The notes beneath the pieces are model-generated. The model worked only from the letters and a program-made list of their open reading frames with translations, did not search any database and was not told the DNA's origin. Made by a program: the position numbers and the translations under genes. Positions 1 to 7,706 of a stretch of DNA of 14,472 bases are shown piece after piece. Position 1 is the first letter of the stretch. Each line of letters begins with the position of its first letter. Origin of the DNA: Chloracidobacterium sp. UBA3360 (GTDB lineage Bacteria; Acidobacteriota; Blastocatellia; Pyrinomonadales; Pyrinomonadaceae); assembly GCA_002360555.1 (NCBI GenBank), contig DEQS01000034.1:656-15127 (forward strand). Direction: 5' to 3'.

Positions 1-50
<50 letters not shown>

Positions 51-85
51 ATATGGCACGCCCACGAGAACGTAGGCGAACATAA

Positions 86-114
86 AGATTAGAAATTCCG
101 TCTGTAGATGTCAA
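86..114 (-). promoter_or_regulatory. sigma-70-type promoter for tRNA-Asn
   Basis: On the minus strand a perfect -35 TTGACA (114-109) is followed by a 17-base spacer and a -10 TAATCT (91-86). Transcription would start near 79-80, giving a leader of about 30 bases before the mature tRNA 5' end at 50. The perfect -35 and optimal spacing support it; the -10 is only a partial match. Confidence 0.7.
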
Positions 115-192
115 GCGCAATTGTCCGCACTGCTTTCGCCAATACAGAAAGTCGGGTAAAATCTGCGTAATCGTTCGCAAGGTCAAACTATA

Positions 193-1695
193 ATGTCAAT
201 AATCACGCCGTCACTACTGCTCGACCACATGCGTTGCGTTCACAAGGTGTGGCGTGATAACTATGGCCCGAAAGCGGAGTTTGTCGATGAGGCCAATCCG
301 TTTTTGAAACTGCTGTGGGATCGTGGCATCCAACACGAGGCTGATGTTGTTGCGGCGTTTGGTTTTGAGTACGTCGATTGCGGTAAGGGCACCGAATCTG
401 AGCGTATCGCTCAAACGAACGCGGCACTAAGCGATCGTGTCGAGTTCATCTATCAGGGAACGCTCGCCCACGGCAACCTGTTTGGCATACCCGATCTGCT
501 GCAATTTATCGACGGCGAATATGTTCCGATCGAGATCAAATCAGGTTCGGCCGGTGAGGGCGGCGATGACATCAGCGACGGCAAACCCAAGAAAGAGTAC
601 GGCGTACAGCTTGCTCTTTATGCGGATATTCTCAATAAAAAAGGGCTAAATTCGTCGCGTCGGGCATTTGTTATCGACAAAACGGGTGAGAGGGTCGAGT
701 ATTTTCTAGACGCACCGATGGGGACACGCACGCCGGAAACGATGTGGGAGCTTTATCATCGCATTCGGTCAGATGTCGAAGCGGCGCTTCGCGATGAACT
801 GCGCAACGACCCTGCGATGTGCGGTTCGTGCAAGGACTGCGGCTGGTACGCCTCTTGTAAGAGCTGGGCAAAGGAAAACGACGATCTGACGCAGCTTTTT
901 TACGTCGGGCGGGCGGCTCGTGATACGATCCGCCGCGATCTGGATTCGGGCCGAATCGAGGATCTGATCGGGCGTGACCTTGATGCAATCGTCGCTCAGA
1001 AAAAGGCGGACAAGACATTTCTCAAGGGAATCGGCGAATCGACGTTGACTAAGATGATCGCCCGCGGACGACTGCTCAAATCGGGCGGCGACCCGGTGAT
1101 GTATGATCGATTCGATTTCCCGGATGTCGGAACCGAGCTTTTCTTTGACATCGAGACCGACCCGACGCTGGATTTTGTTTACCTACACGGGTTTTGGGTT
1201 CGCGACCGCGAAGGCGAGCGGTTTGAGCATTTTACCGCGACCGAGATATCGGCGGAGAACGAACGCGAGTTTTGGAAACGCTCGATCGATTTTATGCTGT
1301 CGTTTGACTCGGACGATGTCGCGATCTATTACTATTCGGCGTACGAGCGGACGACTTACCGCCAGCTGCAGCGAAAATATCCTGACGTCATTACCGAAGA
1401 GGCTCTCGAGGCTTTGTTTGCCCGGGCGAACATGATCGACCTTTACAGTGATTTTATTATCAAGTGTACTGACTGGCCTCTGGGCAGTTATGGCATCAAG
1501 GCGATCGCGCAGTATTTAGGTTTTAAATGGCGTGACGAAACGCCATCCGGAGCCCTTTCGATACAGTGGTACAACGAATATCTGACGACCGGAAACGAAG
1601 CTCTGCTCAAGCGTGTGCTCGAGTATAACGAGGACGATTGTAAGGCGACACTGGTCGTCAAAGACTATCTAAAAAAGCGTGTGGAGGCTATGTAG
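193..1695 (+). CDS. TM0106 family RecB-like nuclease with C-terminal RNase H-like (DEDDy) domain
   Basis: The 500-residue protein has two nuclease domains. The first is PD-(D/E)XK of the RecB/Cas4 type: D101, the E114-I-K116 motif, and Q139-x3-Y143. A cysteine cluster follows (C210, C213, C216, C222), and with C15 it resembles the Fe-S cluster that clasps Cas4/AddB-like nucleases. The second, from about 313 to 495, is a DnaQ-like RNase_H_2 exonuclease domain with D319-I-E321, an Asp at 416 and a closing YNxxD (478-482). This matches the TM0106-type family in order and length. Expected role is DNA or RNA end processing in the cytoplasm; the true substrate is unknown. The start at 193 fits the family's usual N-terminus (ITPSLLL), but no Shine-Dalgarno is visible and a TATAAT overlaps the start codon. 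The next gene starts 2 bases after its stop. Confidence 0.85.
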   Translation: MSIITPSLLLDHMRCVHKVWRDNYGPKAEFVDEANPFLKLLWDRGIQHEADVVAAFGFEYVDCGKGTESERIAQTNAALSDRVEFIYQGTLAHGNLFGIPDLLQFIDGEYVPIEIKSGSAGEGGDDISDGKPKKEYGVQLALYADILNKKGLNSSRRAFVIDKTGERVEYFLDAPMGTRTPETMWELYHRIRSDVEAALRDELRNDPAMCGSCKDCGWYASCKSWAKENDDLTQLFYVGRAARDTIRRDLDSGRIEDLIGRDLDAIVAQKKADKTFLKGIGESTLTKMIARGRLLKSGGDPVMYDRFDFPDVGTELFFDIETDPTLDFVYLHGFWVRDREGERFEHFTATEISAENEREFWKRSIDFMLSFDSDDVAIYYYSAYERTTYRQLQRKYPDVITEEALEALFARANMIDLYSDFIIKCTDWPLGSYGIKAIAQYLGFKWRDETPSGALSIQWYNEYLTTGNEALLKRVLEYNEDDCKATLVVKDYLKKRVEAM

Positions 1696-1697
1696 AA

Positions 1698-2114
1698 ATG
1701 GCGAAAAAGGTCGAGATCAAGACTTCGGAAAATGACGGAAACGTCGAGGATTTCCTCAATGCTGTTGAGGACGAACAGCGGCGGTCGGACTCATTTAGAG
1801 CGCTTGAGATATTCAAAAAAGTAACCGGTGAGCCGCCAAAGATGTGGGGTACGGCGATCGTCGGGTTTGGCAATCGCAAGGTGTATCGCAGCGACGGCGG
1901 CGAGCTCGACTGGCTCATCACCGGATTCTCACCGCGAAAGGCAAGCCTTACGCTCTATGTGCTAAACGGAGCCCCAAAGCAGGACCAACTGCTCGCAAAG
2001 CTCGGCAAGCACAAAGCCTCGGGCGGCTGTCTGCACATAAAAAAGATGTCGGACGTGGATGAAACCGTGCTTGCGGAGCTGATCTCGGCGTCGGTCGACA
2101 AAGCTAAAGCGTAA
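1698..2114 (+). CDS. DUF1801 domain-containing protein
   Basis: This 138-residue cytoplasmic protein has the usual size and core of the DUF1801 family (YdhG-like fold). Landmarks are MWGTAIVGFG (49-58), the DWLITGFSPRK stretch (71-81) followed by a beta strand TLYVL, and the LGKHKASGGCLHIKK segment (102-116). Family members are widespread and their biochemical role is not established; some have been linked to iron chaperone-like folds, which I cannot test here. The start is well supported: GGAGG at 1683-1687 lies inside the end of the nuclease gene, and the ATG follows the nuclease stop after two bases, so the two are almost certainly co-transcribed and perhaps translationally coupled. No terminator is evident before the guaA promoter. 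Confidence 0.85.
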   Translation: MAKKVEIKTSENDGNVEDFLNAVEDEQRRSDSFRALEIFKKVTGEPPKMWGTAIVGFGNRKVYRSDGGELDWLITGFSPRKASLTLYVLNGAPKQDQLLAKLGKHKASGGCLHIKKMSDVDETVLAELISASVDKAKA

Positions 2115-2140
2115 AGATTCGATCACGAACGCTCCCAGTT

Positions 2141-2170
2141 CTGACAAATCAGTTCACTGAAAGTATAATC
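2141..2170 (+). promoter_or_regulatory. sigma-70-type promoter for guaA operon
   Basis: A -35 CTGACA (2141-2146), an 18-base spacer and a perfect -10 TATAAT (2165-2170) stand about 50 bases before the guaA start. The predicted leader contains a 6-bp hairpin AGAACC/GGTTCT (2186-2191 and 2197-2202, loop of 5) just upstream of the ribosome binding site. No purine riboswitch-like core is recognisable in so short a leader. Confidence 0.65.
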
Positions 2171-2207
2171 GCTTTATAACGAAAAGAACCCTGTCGGTTC
2201 TGTCATA

Positions 2208-2213
2208 AGGAGC
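2208..2213 (+). promoter_or_regulatory. Shine-Dalgarno deciding the TTG start of guaA
   Basis: AAGGAG at 2208-2213 sits 7 bases before TTG at 2221. It supports initiation at this TTG, which also gives the N-terminus expected for GuaA (residues IIILDFGSQYTQLIARRVRE). Confidence 0.8.
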
Positions 2214-2220
2214 GATTTTT

Positions 2221-3765
2221 TTGCAGCACGAAACCATAATAATTCTCGATTTTGGCTCGCAGTACACGCAGCTTATCGCGCGGCGAGTGCGTGAGCAGGG
2301 CGTTTATTGCGAGATCCACCCGTTTCACTTGTCATCGGACGCGATCGCCGCAAAACGGCCGATGGGCGTGATATTGTCCGGTGGGCCGTCAAGCGTGACT
2401 GACGAAGACGCTCCGCGTGTCGAGGACGATTTTTACGATAAGATCGGCGTTCCAATATTAGGTATTTGTTACGGTATGCAGCTCGTCGCGGCCGACCTCG
2501 GCGGTGCGATCGAACCGGCCGCCCGCCGCGAATACGGCCACGCAAAGGTCAAGGTGTTGAGCGGGGCGACGGCGTTATTTAACGAGCTGCCATTTGAACT
2601 CGACGTCTGGATGAGCCACGGCGACCACATGACGCGGCTGCCCGACGGATTTACGCCCGTCGCGACCAGCGAAGATATTCCAACCGCCATCGAGAATGCC
2701 GAACGCGGCATTTATTGCGTCCAGTTTCACCCTGAGGTCTCGCACACGCCGCTTGGGAAAGAGATAATCCGAAATTTCTTATTTGATATTTGTAAATGCA
2801 AAGGCGACTGGACGCCCGCGCAGTTTATCAAGGAAGAGGTCGATAAGATCCGCGAGCTCGTCGGGCCGACTGGAAATGTCGTCTGCGGCCTCTCGGGCGG
2901 TGTCGATTCGACCGTCGCGGCAGTGCTTGTGCATGAAGCGATCGGCGAGCGGCAGACGTGCATCTTCGTAAATAACGGCCTGCTGCGGGCAGACGAATTC
3001 GAAGACACGCTCAAGCTTTACAAAGAGCATCTTCATCTAAATGTCATCGGCGTCGATGCATCGGCTGATTTCTATTCCGTGCTGGATGGTGTTGTTGATC
3101 CTGAGCTAAAACGAAAGGCGATCGGTGCAAAATTTATCGATATTTTTGACGCCGAGGCAAAAAAGATCGGTGATGTGAAATGGCTCGTGCAAGGCACGCT
3201 CTATCCGGACGTGATCGAATCGGTATCACTTCGCGGATCGTCTGTCACCATCAAATCACACCACAACGTCGGCGGCCTGCCCAAAAAGATGGATCTCAAG
3301 CTCATCGAGCCGCTTCGTGAGCTTTTCAAAGACGAGGTTCGGCTGATCGGCAAAGATCTCGGAATTCCTGACGAGATCTTACAGCGGCATCCGTTCCCCG
3401 GCCCGGGACTTGGCGTGCGGATACTCGGCGATATCACGCCGGAAAAGGTCGAGTTGCTGCAAAAAGCCGACCGGATCTTTATCGAGGAACTAAAAAACTT
3501 TGGCATCTACGGCGATGTCTGGCAAGCATTTGCAGTGCTGTTACCGATCCAGTCGGTCGGCGTGATGGGCGATTTTCGAACGTACGAGAAAACGGTCGCT
3601 CTGCGAGCCGTTACCTCGACCGACGGCATGACTGCCGACTGGGCACGCCTGCCGCACGATTTCCTCGCCGCGGTTTCATCGCGGATCACGTCCGAGGTGC
3701 GCGGCGTCAACCGTGTCGTGTATGACATCTCGTCGAAACCACCAAGCACGATCGAATGGGAATAG
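2221..3765 (+). CDS. guaA: GMP synthase (glutamine-hydrolysing)
   Basis: GuaA converts XMP, ATP and glutamine to GMP in the last step of de novo guanine nucleotide synthesis in the cytoplasm. The 514-residue protein is full length. Residues 1-190 are the class I glutamine amidotransferase, with nucleophile C83 in GICYGMQ and the H170/E172 pair in QFHPEVSHT. The ATP pyrophosphatase domain carries the P-loop SGGVDS (225-230). The C-terminal dimerisation domain has RHPFPGPGLGVRI (389-401) and ends in the canonical KPPSTIEWE. Translation starts at TTG, supported by AAGGAG 7 bases upstream. It has its own promoter at 2141-2170 and is the first gene of a run whose next member overlaps it by 10 bases, so the downstream transporter genes probably share its transcript. 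Confidence 0.98.
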   Translation: MQHETIIILDFGSQYTQLIARRVREQGVYCEIHPFHLSSDAIAAKRPMGVILSGGPSSVTDEDAPRVEDDFYDKIGVPILGICYGMQLVAADLGGAIEPAARREYGHAKVKVLSGATALFNELPFELDVWMSHGDHMTRLPDGFTPVATSEDIPTAIENAERGIYCVQFHPEVSHTPLGKEIIRNFLFDICKCKGDWTPAQFIKEEVDKIRELVGPTGNVVCGLSGGVDSTVAAVLVHEAIGERQTCIFVNNGLLRADEFEDTLKLYKEHLHLNVIGVDASADFYSVLDGVVDPELKRKAIGAKFIDIFDAEAKKIGDVKWLVQGTLYPDVIESVSLRGSSVTIKSHHNVGGLPKKMDLKLIEPLRELFKDEVRLIGKDLGIPDEILQRHPFPGPGLGVRILGDITPEKVELLQKADRIFIEELKNFGIYGDVWQAFAVLLPIQSVGVMGDFRTYEKTVALRAVTSTDGMTADWARLPHDFLAAVSSRITSEVRGVNRVVYDISSKPPSTIEWE

Positions 3766-4505
3766 AAATCGGAACAATAATTGAGTTTCATGCTGTTGGC
3801 TATGCGATCGATAGTGTTGAGATACTTCGCGATCTGAGTCTTACGATCTCAAAAGGTGAGGTTTTAGTTCTACTAGGCGAATCCGGCTGCGGCAAAACGA
3901 CCACGCTAAAGCTCATCAACCGTCTGATCGAACCGACCTCGGGCAAAGTAATTGTCGAGAACAAACCGACAATCGAATGGGATGCCATCGCCCTAAGGCG
4001 GCGAATCGGTTATGTGTTGCAGGACGGCGGCTTGTTTCCGCACATGACCGTCGGGCAGAATGTGGGGCTTACGTTGAGGTTGCGTGATACGGACGGAGCG
4101 GCTATTTCCAAAAGGGCTAACGAGATGCTCGATCTTGTTGGACTTGATCCCGCAAAATTTGCGGGCCGTTATCCGCACGAGCTTTCGGGCGGCCAACGGC
4201 AGCGTGTCGGAGTTGCGAGGGCATTGGCATCCGACCCGGATCTGCTACTGCTCGACGAGCCATTTGGAGCACTCGATGCGATCACTAGGACCAATTTGCA
4301 AAAAGAATTTGCAAAACTCGTCCGCGAGCTCGGCAAGACCGCCGTCTTTGTCACGCACGATTTGCACGAAGCGATGCTATTGGGAACGCGTATCGCGTTA
4401 ATGGAAAAGGGTAAAATTGTGCTCCTTGAGGATGCGGAGGGTTTCAAACGCTCGGATATGCCGCTTGTGCGGGCGTACCTTGATACAGTTGCGATGCCCG
4501 CGTGA
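3756..4505 (+). CDS. ABC transporter ATP-binding protein (betaine/choline/ergothioneine importer class)
   Basis: This 249-residue cytoplasmic ATPase has all standard motifs: Walker A GESGCGKTT (41-49), Q-loop Q89 followed by GLFPHMTV (92-99), signature LSGGQ (143-147), Walker B LLLLDE (163-168) and H-loop H201. The Q-loop stretch is typical of OpuCA/ProV-like ATPases. The C-terminal CBS domains that many OpuA/OpuC ATPases use for ionic-strength sensing are absent, as in the shorter EgtV-type proteins. Its partner is the permease-binding protein fusion at 6156, separated from it by an amidase gene. The ATG overlaps the last 10 bases of guaA and no Shine-Dalgarno is seen, which suggests coupling to guaA termination. 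Substrate cannot be read from the ATPase. Confidence 0.88.
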   Translation: MGIEIGTIIEFHAVGYAIDSVEILRDLSLTISKGEVLVLLGESGCGKTTTLKLINRLIEPTSGKVIVENKPTIEWDAIALRRRIGYVLQDGGLFPHMTVGQNVGLTLRLRDTDGAAISKRANEMLDLVGLDPAKFAGRYPHELSGGQRQRVGVARALASDPDLLLLDEPFGALDAITRTNLQKEFAKLVRELGKTAVFVTHDLHEAMLLGTRIALMEKGKIVLLEDAEGFKRSDMPLVRAYLDTVAMPA

Positions 4506-4529
4506 TCGGGCGAAATATACAAAAAAATT

Positions 4530-6155
4530 ATGAGCAAAACAGATCAAAACAGACGCGAATTTTTGAAGACGGGTGCGGCGGGACTTGCTACGCTGGCTTT
4601 GTTTGGCAATGTTAAGGGCAAGGTGTTTGACGCTGATCCGTTTCCTGAGCTGGTCGAGGTCACGATACCGCAGTTGCAAGCAAAGATGAAGTCCGGCGAG
4701 TTGACCGCACGGCGGCTGACAGAGATGTACCTTGAGCGGATAAAACAGATCGACGCTAAGACTTTGTCGGTGCTTGAGATAAATCCCGACGCGCTCGCCC
4801 TCGCCGATCAAATGGACAAAGAGCGGAAAAAAGGGAAAATTCGCGGGCCGCTGCACGGCATCCCGGTTTTGATCAAAGACAACATCGAAACGGCTGACAA
4901 GATGCTCACGACCGCAGGTTCGCTTGCTCTTGTTGACGCCCCAAAACCCAAGCGTGATGCTTTTGTTGCAGAAAAACTTCGCAAGGCTGGAGCCGTCATC
5001 ATCGGCAAAACAAATCTAAGCGAATGGGCAAATTTTAGAGGAAATCCGCGGGGCAATCGCGGAACAAGCGGATGGTCGGGACGGGGCGGGCAAACAAACA
5101 GCCCGTATTTTCTCGATCAAAATCCTTGTGGTTCAAGCTCAGGTTCGGGGGTGTCGATCTCGGCAAATCTCGCGGCAGCGGCAGTCGGGACTGAGACGAA
5201 CGGTTCGATCATCTGTCCGGCAAACACAAACGGCCTCGTCGGTATTAAACCAACCGTCGGGCTCATCTCACGGAGCGGCATCATCCCGATCTCGCACACA
5301 CAGGACACCGCCGGGCCGATGACGCGGACGGTGACGGACGCTGCGATCATGCTTGGGGCAATGGCCGGACGCGACAAGCACGACTCGGTCACAAGCGATG
5401 CGGATAAAAAAGCGGCTAAAGATTACACACAATTTCTCGACCCAAATGGCCTCAAAGGCGCGCGGCTTGGCCTCGTCATGCAGTTTATCCAAGGGCGAAC
5501 GGCGGAGCAGACCAAGGCTTATTACAAACCATTTATCGATAAGATCAAAGAGGCTGGAGCGACGCTCATCGACGTGACATTTGCGGTGGATTACAGCAAG
5601 GTGCAGACTGAGCGACTCGATGTTTTGCTTTATGAATTTAAGGCCGATCTCAATAAATATCTGGCCGGCCGAGGTTCGAAATACAAGACACTCGCTGATC
5701 TGATCAAATTTAACGACGACAATAAGGACAGGGAATTGCAGATATTTGGGCAGGAGCTATTTATCCAGTCCCAAGCCAAAGGCGATCTCACCGAAAAGGC
5801 ATATCTCGACGCCCTCGCAACCGTAAAACGCGTTGCTCGCGAAGACGGCATTGACGCCGTTATCGCAAAAGACAAACTAGATGCACTCGTGACGCCCACC
5901 GGCGGCTCAACGTGGGCGATCGCCGCAACCGCCGGTTATCCATATATCACGGTGCCGCTCGGATTGCGAGAAATAGCGGCGTCAACCAACGCGACAGGTG
6001 TTCCGATACCGGGGTCAATACAGGCAACCGGCATGGCGTTTTTTGGAAAAGCTTGGTCGGAACCGGCGTTGATCAAATACGCCTACGCGTTCGAGCAAAT
6101 GACAAAGGGCCGCGTCGTACCGCAATTTTTGCCGACGTTTCCCAAGAAGACATAG
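4530..6155 (+). CDS. Amidase signature family protein, Tat-exported
   Basis: This 541-residue hydrolase has the Ser-cisSer-Lys amidase core. Catalytic Lys is K116 in GIPVLIKDNI. The cis-Ser lies in CGSSSGSG (near S202) and the nucleophile is S226 in TETNGSI, 24 residues further on, the spacing known in peptide amidase and FAAH. The N-terminus carries a twin-arginine signal: RREFLK at 8-13, then a hydrophobic stretch AAGLATLALFG. So it is probably exported folded to the periplasm or outer face. The family hydrolyses amide or peptide C-terminal amide bonds; the substrate is unknown. It begins 24 bases after the ATPase and its stop abuts the permease start, so it is embedded in a transporter operon. 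The family also includes GatA (Glu-tRNA amidotransferase), but the Tat signal argues against that. Confidence 0.9.
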   Translation: MSKTDQNRREFLKTGAAGLATLALFGNVKGKVFDADPFPELVEVTIPQLQAKMKSGELTARRLTEMYLERIKQIDAKTLSVLEINPDALALADQMDKERKKGKIRGPLHGIPVLIKDNIETADKMLTTAGSLALVDAPKPKRDAFVAEKLRKAGAVIIGKTNLSEWANFRGNPRGNRGTSGWSGRGGQTNSPYFLDQNPCGSSSGSGVSISANLAAAAVGTETNGSIICPANTNGLVGIKPTVGLISRSGIIPISHTQDTAGPMTRTVTDAAIMLGAMAGRDKHDSVTSDADKKAAKDYTQFLDPNGLKGARLGLVMQFIQGRTAEQTKAYYKPFIDKIKEAGATLIDVTFAVDYSKVQTERLDVLLYEFKADLNKYLAGRGSKYKTLADLIKFNDDNKDRELQIFGQELFIQSQAKGDLTEKAYLDALATVKRVAREDGIDAVIAKDKLDALVTPTGGSTWAIAATAGYPYITVPLGLREIAASTNATGVPIPGSIQATGMAFFGKAWSEPALIKYAYAFEQMTKGRVVPQFLPTFPKKT

Positions 6156-7706
6156 ATGACGGAGCTTCTCCATTTTCTGCTTGTAAATTGGCCCGAGCTA
6201 CTAACGCTGGCCCGCGAGCATATTTTCCTCGTGGTTATTTCGACGGGCTTCGCCGTGCTTTTCGGCGTGCCGCTTGGGATATTGCTGACGCGGATCAAGT
6301 CTTTGCGAACGCCGATACTTGGGTTTGCCAATATCATGCAGACGGTCCCGAGCCTAGCGCTGTTTGGGCTGCTGATACCGATCCCGTTCATCGGCGGTAT
6401 CGGTGCGCGGACGGCGATCATTGCGCTTGCTCTCTACTCTTTGTTGCCCGTTATCAGGAACACGGTAACTGGGATCCTCGGCATCGATCCAAAGCTGCGC
6501 GAAGCTGCGGTCGCAATGGGGATGACCGGTGGACAGATGCTGCGGCTGGTCGAACTGCCGCTCGCGATGCCGGTGATATTGACCGGAATTCGCGTGGCGG
6601 TCGTTATCTCGGTTGGTGTCGCAACCGTCGCGGCGGCGGTTGGGGCTGGTGGACTCGGAACGTATATCTTTCGCGGCCTGCGGCAAAATGACAATAATTT
6701 GCTGCTTGCGGGAGCATTGGCTTCGGCGTTACTGGCACTGTTATGCGATTTTGCTTTAGGACAATTTGAAAAGAGCTATGCCATTGGTGAACGCGCGTCA
6801 TCACGGCGAAAGTTTGTTGGTTTGGGTGTTGTTGCGGTGTTGGCCCTTGTGGTTGGGATTGGATTTTTGCCCAATTTCAGATCTGAAATTTCAAATTTGA
6901 AATCAGGATCAGGCGAGGAAAAGAAAATTGTCGTTGCCTCAAAAGACTTTACCGAATCTATCATCCTCGCCGAGATCCTTGCCCAAATGCTCGAAAAACG
7001 CGGGATCGCGGTCGAGCGTAAATTGGAGCTTGGCGGGAATCTGGCTCATGACGGGTTGCTCTCAGGTCAGATCGACGTTTATCCCGAATACACCGGCACC
7101 GCTTACAGCGCGATCCTAAAACACAAACCGATCACCGATCCGCAGGCAGTGTATGACCAAACAAAAACTGAATATGCGGACAAATTTAAGCTAGGCGTAA
7201 GCCCGCCGCTGGGGTTTTCAAATGATTTTGCGATCCTCATTCGCGGGGACGTGGCACGGAAAAATAACCTCAAAACTATCTCCGACGCTGTACCGCTGGC
7301 GAAAAACTGGCAGGCCGGTTTTGGTCAGGATTTTATGTCGCGGGCGGATGGCTACCCCGGATTCAAAAAGGCTTACGGCTTTAATTTTGCCAAACAGCCG
7401 CGTGAGATGGATCTGTCGCTGACCTATCGTGCGCTGCAATCGAGCGAACTCGACATAATCGCCGGCAACTCGACCGACGGCCTTATTGCCGCCCTCGATC
7501 TATTTCAGCTCGCAGACGACCGGCACTACTTCCCGCCGTACACTGCTGTTTTCATCAGTAGACAGGAGTTTGACGCACTCGACGCAACCCTTGAGCAATT
7601 AAGAAATGCCATCTCGACCGACGAGATGCGGCGGCTTAATTATGAGGTCGATGGCAAGAAACGTACGCCCCGCGAAGTTGCGGCCGAGTGGGTAGGTAAA
7701 ATTTAG
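6156..7706 (+). CDS. ABC transporter permease fused to substrate-binding protein (OpuC/EgtU type)
   Basis: The 516-residue inner-membrane protein joins two importer parts. Residues 1-210 are a BPD-type permease with about five membrane segments and an EAA-like loop (REAAVAMGMTGGQMLRLVELP, 115-135). A further membrane segment at about 220-238 is followed by a linker and a binding domain from about 257. The binding domain has the OsmX/OpuC-like start VVASKDFTES (259-268), VYPEYTGT (308-315) and AGNSTDG (436-442). Known homologues carry glycine betaine, choline, carnitine or ergothioneine (EgtUV); the ligand cannot be settled by eye. The ATPase at 3756 is the likely partner. The ATG follows the amidase stop directly (TAGATG), so translation is probably coupled. 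The linker is encoded by an unusual double palindrome (6873-6903). No terminator was found after the gene. Confidence 0.92.
   Translation: MTELLHFLLVNWPELLTLAREHIFLVVISTGFAVLFGVPLGILLTRIKSLRTPILGFANIMQTVPSLALFGLLIPIPFIGGIGARTAIIALALYSLLPVIRNTVTGILGIDPKLREAAVAMGMTGGQMLRLVELPLAMPVILTGIRVAVVISVGVATVAAAVGAGGLGTYIFRGLRQNDNNLLLAGALASALLALLCDFALGQFEKSYAIGERASSRRKFVGLGVVAVLALVVGIGFLPNFRSEISNLKSGSGEEKKIVVASKDFTESIILAEILAQMLEKRGIAVERKLELGGNLAHDGLLSGQIDVYPEYTGTAYSAILKHKPITDPQAVYDQTKTEYADKFKLGVSPPLGFSNDFAILIRGDVARKNNLKTISDAVPLAKNWQAGFGQDFMSRADGYPGFKKAYGFNFAKQPREMDLSLTYRALQSSELDIIAGNSTDGLIAALDLFQLADDRHYFPPYTAVFISRQEFDALDATLEQLRNAISTDEMRRLNYEVDGKKRTPREVAAEWVGKI
6873..6903 (+). repeat. Two overlapping palindromes inside the permease-binding protein linker
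   Basis: AATTTCAGATCTGAAATT (6873-6890) is a perfect 18-bp palindrome, and ATTTCAAATTTGAAAT (6888-6903) is a perfect 16-bp palindrome overlapping it. Together they encode roughly NFRSEISNLKS between the last membrane segment and the binding domain. The composition is AT-rich, unlike the flanks. It looks like a small dispersed palindromic repeat that stayed in frame; copies elsewhere in the genome cannot be seen from here. Confidence 0.75.

Noticed and set aside
2186..2202. guaA leader hairpin as a purine riboswitch or attenuator
   Set aside because: Six base pairs only, with no aptamer-like junction and no T tract; the leader is too short for a known purine riboswitch.
4530..6155. GatA subunit of Glu-tRNA(Gln) amidotransferase
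   Set aside because: The twin-arginine signal, the missing gatB/gatC neighbours and the embedding in a transporter operon do not fit.
5912..6691. 259-codon open frame on the plus strand spanning the amidase end and permease start
   Set aside because: It lies in another frame of two firmly identified genes, gives Arg/Asp/Gly-rich text with no recognisable domain, and has no ribosome binding site; it is a shadow of high-GC coding sequence.
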